64,000 bases of DNA from Crystallibacter sulfonylureivorans_A. GTDB taxonomy: Bacteria; Actinomycetota; Actinomycetes; Actinomycetales; Micrococcaceae. The notes under the pieces are model-generated. The model was given only the letters and a program-made list of their open reading frames with translations, was not told the DNA's origin and did no database searches. Position numbers and translations under genes: made by a program. The stretch covers positions 62,001-126,000 of the forward strand of contig NZ_JBLKRT010000004.1 of assembly GCF_047607445.1 (NCBI RefSeq), given 5' to 3'. Below, one piece after another: positions 60,632-64,000 of the stretch; the stretch's first letter is position 1; every line of letters starts with the position of its first letter.

Positions 60632-62635
60632 TCAGTGCGCGCAGCAGCCTCCGTCGTTGCCGTTCTGTTCCGGTTCCGTCGAACCCGAGGACCGCTCATA
60701 GGAACTCCAGTCAGGCAGGTCCATCGCCGGATTCTGGTCCAGGAAGCCGTGAGGCTTGAACCAAAAACCGCTGTAGTCAACGGGCATGATGGGCCAGTCC
60801 TCGGTGCGCGGGATGTGCGTGGGGCCGAAGGAATGCCACACCACAATGTCTTCGTTTTCTAGGGACCGGTTGGCCTTCACCCACTCGCCAAGGCCGTCTC
60901 CGGCGTGCTGGTTCGGATAATCACCGGCCGGAAAGCGCTCGGCAGGATCATATTGGGTGGCCCAGAAATGGTGCGTCGCAAACTGTGCCCGCTTCCACGC
61001 GGAGGAACCCTCCTGCGCCATCAGGCGCGGTCCGGCCATGGGAATCAGTTGGTAACCGGTGGGCTGGCCCACGCAGTTCGTCCGATTCGGGTTGGTGACG
61101 AACCAACTCCGGCCGGTTTCGGAATTAGCGTCACGGACGGCCTCCAGTTCCCGCGTCAACGCCGTGCGCTGCCAGGTGAACGCATTGCCGTGCGGGTTCT
61201 GCTCCCCCATCGGGACGCCCAGCACGTTTTGCTCCTCCACCGAGTTGGCATTGCCGTCAATGGCCACGTCCAGACGGGCGCAGAAGATGTGCTGGTGGAC
61301 CGGGGCGATGACACCGGGAGCTATTTCCGGTGCATGCTGGTTGGGCTGGCCGGGGAAGGTTGCTCCGGTGTAGACAATTCCGGTCGCCTTGGCCTCCATC
61401 TGGATGGAGCCGTCGAGGTAGAAATACCAGAAGAATCCGTAATCGTAGTTGCCGATGGTGGCGAAGTAACTGAGCACCAGCCGTCGTGAACGGCGCACCT
61501 GGGGGGCTTCGCCGAACTCGGTGTGCTTCCACAGAATCCCGTAGTCCTCTTCATGCATGCAGACTGCATTCGGAATCTGGACCGGTCGGCCGTCGTCGCC
61601 GGCAACGAAGGCGTCGAAGTACTCGATCACGCCCAGGCAGTCGCAGCCTAGTTTCAGCGAATTCGCGTTCTTCCCCAGCAGATATTCACCGGCATCGAAG
61701 TAGCTAATCCAGAACCGGGTGTTGGAGGTGTCGCCGTACGGAACCACCATCTCCGGTACGGAAGCGCGGTGCAGCACCATACGGTCTTCGTTCCCGTCAC
61801 GAAAGCTGATCTGGTTCAGGACCAGGCCGTCCTGCGCGTTGAAGCCCACCCGCAGCTTCCAGTTCTCCCACTCCACCTGGTTGCCGTCGACCTTGAAGGA
61901 CGGGCCTTCCGGCTGGGTAATCTCCAGTGGCTTCAGGCTGGTCCGCGCCGGCCCTACGTGTTCCGGAGTGTAGTGACGCGTTTCCATCGGAATCGGAACG
62001 GGCTCAGTCTCGGCATAGTCATCCTCGACGCGGGTGACTATGCCCGAGGTCAGGTCGATGTGGCAAATGAGACCTTCAACCGGGTGGGCCCAGGCGTTGT
62101 CGCCGGCAAAGTTCCGGTGGAACGTCAGGGAACGGATCATGCGCTTTCCGGTCTCACCCTCTCGCGGGAAAAAACCTGGCGCCAGCGGGGACAGGTAGGT
62201 GTTGGATGTGTCCGTGATCCCCCGACGGCGCATGGCTGCCTGCCACCGCGGGTCCGCCTTGGCAATTTGCTGCGCCCGCTCGTACTCCTCGAAAAGATAT
62301 TGCGGTTGACCGTAAGGATGTTCCGTATTCGGCAGCCTCCGATAGCCGGTGAGTTCTCCTTTTGTGACGGAGACCGTCGCCTCTGCTGCCTCCGCCGTCG
62401 TGATGTCCATCAGGGTGACCAGAACGGATCGGTCGAAGTCGTCGTCGCCGTCTGTGTAAGCCGCCAGCATCTTCTTATCCGGCTCTACTGGGAGAACCCG
62501 AGGAAACCTCGTATTCACGGTTACCTTTCCGGCCTCAACCAAGATCTGGCGCGCTGCGCTTATTTCATGCGGGGTCAGCATGTCCAGAGGGTGGACAACC
62601 CCCAGGTCGGAAGGTTTGATTTGGATCGCCTGCAT
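60632..62635 (-). CDS. Copper-containing primary amine oxidase
   Basis: A 667-residue quinoprotein oxidase converting primary amines to aldehydes with H2O2 and ammonia. The TPQ-precursor motif NYDYG has Asn396-Tyr397-Asp398-Tyr399. The catalytic-base Asp is in WISYFDAGEYLLG, and copper ligands include the His pair in HQHIFC and a C-terminal His in THHFWATQ or nearby. The tail ends NDGGCCAH, with two cysteines. ATG 62635 follows GAAAGG; a frame to 62662 is less likely. A permease is encoded upstream and a membrane protein downstream. Confidence 0.92.
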   Translation of the reverse strand: MQAIQIKPSDLGVVHPLDMLTPHEISAARQILVEAGKVTVNTRFPRVLPVEPDKKMLAAYTDGDDDFDRSVLVTLMDITTAEAAEATVSVTKGELTGYRRLPNTEHPYGQPQYLFEEYERAQQIAKADPRWQAAMRRRGITDTSNTYLSPLAPGFFPREGETGKRMIRSLTFHRNFAGDNAWAHPVEGLICHIDLTSGIVTRVEDDYAETEPVPIPMETRHYTPEHVGPARTSLKPLEITQPEGPSFKVDGNQVEWENWKLRVGFNAQDGLVLNQISFRDGNEDRMVLHRASVPEMVVPYGDTSNTRFWISYFDAGEYLLGKNANSLKLGCDCLGVIEYFDAFVAGDDGRPVQIPNAVCMHEEDYGILWKHTEFGEAPQVRRSRRLVLSYFATIGNYDYGFFWYFYLDGSIQMEAKATGIVYTGATFPGQPNQHAPEIAPGVIAPVHQHIFCARLDVAIDGNANSVEEQNVLGVPMGEQNPHGNAFTWQRTALTRELEAVRDANSETGRSWFVTNPNRTNCVGQPTGYQLIPMAGPRLMAQEGSSAWKRAQFATHHFWATQYDPAERFPAGDYPNQHAGDGLGEWVKANRSLENEDIVVWHSFGPTHIPRTEDWPIMPVDYSGFWFKPHGFLDQNPAMDLPDWSSYERSSGSTEPEQNGNDGGCCAH

Positions 62636-62744
62636 GATGTGCCTTTCAAGAAAACCGGCCACCTCGGCCGGGCCATGTTTTATTTTGCGCTCAACCGCAA
62701 GAATATGGGATGTGAATCACAAAAGCGATACCTTCAGCCGTCGA

Positions 62745-62792
62745 AACTGCCGATGGAGGCATTCACTTTCGCTGAATGCCTCCATCGCAGTT
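62745..62792 (-). terminator. Strong hairpin after the permease gene
   Basis: Arms 62745-62765 and 62773-62792 form 20 base pairs with one bulged C and a seven-base loop. The hairpin begins 46 bases beyond the permease stop at 62838 and precedes the amine oxidase start, so it should end permease transcription or attenuate read-through into the oxidase gene. Confidence 0.75.
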
Positions 62793-62837
62793 CCTTGAGC
62801 GGCGCGCCTCTGCGGAGGCGGCCAGCGGAGGGGTTCG

Positions 62838-64000
62838 TCAGTCGAGCAGGGCGGTCTGGTCTGAGGCCACTCCACCGTTAACGGCCACTTTGTCCCCCAG
62901 GGATGTCTGACCGCGCAGCTTCGCTCCGGCCAGAAACCCAGCGATGCCCAAGGCCGCCAAGAATCCGAGAGTGGCCAGCGTAAAGGTGGTGTAGGTCTGC
63001 TGATCGACGCCCCAGATTTCAACGAACGGGTAATCCAGCCCGAACAAGCCCTCCAACGTGCCTGGGAAAACTGCCACCCAAGATCCCAGCGCCACCCAGG
63101 CGGTGCAGATCACGCCGAGAATCACGAACCAGCGGTCCCTGCCGGGAACGCGGAACGGCCGGTGGGTGGCCTTGTCAGTGAGCCTGAGCTTAACGGCAGC
63201 AGGAATGATGGCCAGATATGAGAGCAAATAAGTGCTGATGGAAATCGTCAGGACGACGCCGAAGACCGCAGCCGAAGACCCGTCGATCAGGGAAAGTGAC
63301 GCGATCAGGAAGGCACTGGCCAGAATCCCTGAAAGCAAATTGATCCGGATGGGTGTGCCTAGCACTCGGTGGAACTTGCCGAAGAATCCGCCGAAGAACG
63401 CACCGTCGGCCGCCGCGATCCCTTGAACCCGGTCGCTGACGATCATCCAGGCAGCGCCCTGAGTGACTAGCACGTGGACGAAAAGTACCGCCGCAATGGT
63501 CGTCATGGCGGGTGCGGCCGGCCCGTAGACCACGAAGACTTCACCGACTGCTTCCATCAAGCCGGATACGCCGGTGATGTTGTCCTTGGGAATCACCAAC
63601 AGGATGGCCAGGATAGGCAGCAGGTAGCAGCAGGCCGCCATAAACGTCGACTGCATGAGGCCCTTGGGCACGTCTTTCTGCGGATTTTTCATTTCCCCTG
63701 CGGCACCGTTGGCCGCTTCGAATCCGAGGAACCCGAAGAGCAGAAGTGGGGCCACACCTAGGAGTCCCAACAGTGTTGGATTGAGGTCGGCGGCAGTAAT
63801 ACCGCTAAATCCATGCTGGATGCCGTAGCTGATGGTCGTCACGACGAAGAGGGCGAGCAGTGCGACTTTGGCCAAGGCCCCGGAGTTCGGGAGCCACTTT
63901 GCCCACCGGAGGCTGGCGATGGCTGAAATCACTGTGGTCCAGATGAAAGCCAGATAGAACACGTAGCCAGAGGTACCGGCCAGATCCAGGGGCAGCAGGA
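62838..64000 (-). CDS. APC-superfamily amino acid/amine permease (partial)
   Basis: The reading frame is open across the right edge, so the N-terminus is missing; at least 387 residues are visible. The sequence has about ten helices and APC features: GFLGFEAANGAAGEMKNPQKDVPKG (conserved EMKNPQ-like loop) and RLTDKATHRPFRVPG. It lies upstream of the amine oxidase on the same strand, so uptake of a primary amine or amino acid for that enzyme is plausible. The two genes are separated by a strong hairpin. Confidence 0.88.
   Translation of the reverse strand, partial: LLPLDLAGTSGYVFYLAFIWTTVISAIASLRWAKWLPNSGALAKVALLALFVVTTISYGIQHGFSGITAADLNPTLLGLLGVAPLLLFGFLGFEAANGAAGEMKNPQKDVPKGLMQSTFMAACCYLLPILAILLVIPKDNITGVSGLMEAVGEVFVVYGPAAPAMTTIAAVLFVHVLVTQGAAWMIVSDRVQGIAAADGAFFGGFFGKFHRVLGTPIRINLLSGILASAFLIASLSLIDGSSAAVFGVVLTISISTYLLSYLAIIPAAVKLRLTDKATHRPFRVPGRDRWFVILGVICTAWVALGSWVAVFPGTLEGLFGLDYPFVEIWGVDQQTYTTFTLATLGFLAALGIAGFLAGAKLRGQTSLGDKVAVNGGVASDQTALLD

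Noticed and set aside
1..64000. tRNA or rRNA genes, CRISPR arrays, prophage or transposase genes
   Set aside because: None was recognised on either strand; the repeats seen are short tandem or inverted elements without spacer structure.

Overview
The window is high-GC DNA from an actinobacterium, most likely of the family Micrococcaceae (Arthrobacter, Pseudarthrobacter or Paenarthrobacter type). The evidence is the core block dnaB-rplI-rpsR-ssb-rpsF with actinobacterial-type proteins, many ATGA stop/start overlaps, GTG and TTG starts, and an AOC/APC/PanE/Csp gene complement typical of soil actinobacteria. No phage, insertion sequence, CRISPR array, rRNA or tRNA was recognised.

Region 1 (1-31 kb) is an accessory catabolic island. 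It contains a metallo-beta-lactamase-fold hydrolase, two 3-hydroxyisobutyrate-dehydrogenase-like enzymes, a cupin, a PcaC-like and a tandem carboxymuconolactone-decarboxylase-fold protein, an SDR, two zinc alcohol dehydrogenases, an SsuABC-like ABC importer, a YdcZ-type transporter, a GcvT/LigM-like tetrahydrofolate-dependent demethylase candidate next to purU, a two-component flavin monooxygenase with an unusual flavin reductase-GntR/FCD fusion, a hydantoinase A/B pair with a small zinc-ribbon protein, and maleylacetate reductase plus hydroxyquinol 1,2-dioxygenase. The simplest reading is uptake, O-demethylation to formate via THF, ring hydroxylation, hydroxyquinol ring cleavage and maleylacetate reduction to beta-ketoadipate. 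The actual substrate cannot be read from the sequence. Two closely related GntR/FCD regulators lie inside the island, and a TTGTATGA-type operator recurs in front of most of its transcription units, so it looks like one regulon. Between the intact genes lie four decayed genes. Three are broken copies of a monooxygenase, a YdcZ transporter and an intradiol dioxygenase whose intact relatives are also in the island. The fourth is an aldo/keto reductase.

Region 2 (31.5-41.6 kb) is chromosomal core: dnaB with a dense cluster of DnaA-box-like 9-mers just upstream, a bL12-like membrane protein with a frameshift, DUF1801 and PhzF-like proteins, the ribosomal/ssb operon ending in a clear hairpin, and a two-component system (LuxR-type regulator and histidine kinase) beside an ABC exporter.

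Region 3 (41.9-47.3 kb) is a thiamine-pathway operon. A TPP riboswitch precedes ykoF-ykoE-ykoD-ykoC and a translationally overlapping luciferase-like monooxygenase.

Region 4 (47.4-64 kb) is a mixed set: a TetR regulator divergent from a DUF4287 gene with two palindromic operators; a GntR-MFS-alpha-hydroxyacid oxidase locus; a P-loop kinase, a DUF2238 membrane protein and a methyltransferase; an MFS and an ABC-F ATPase separated by 30-bp tandem repeats; a four-helix copper-binding protein; a ketopantoate reductase; and a copper amine oxidase with a membrane partner and an amino-acid permease cut by the right edge.
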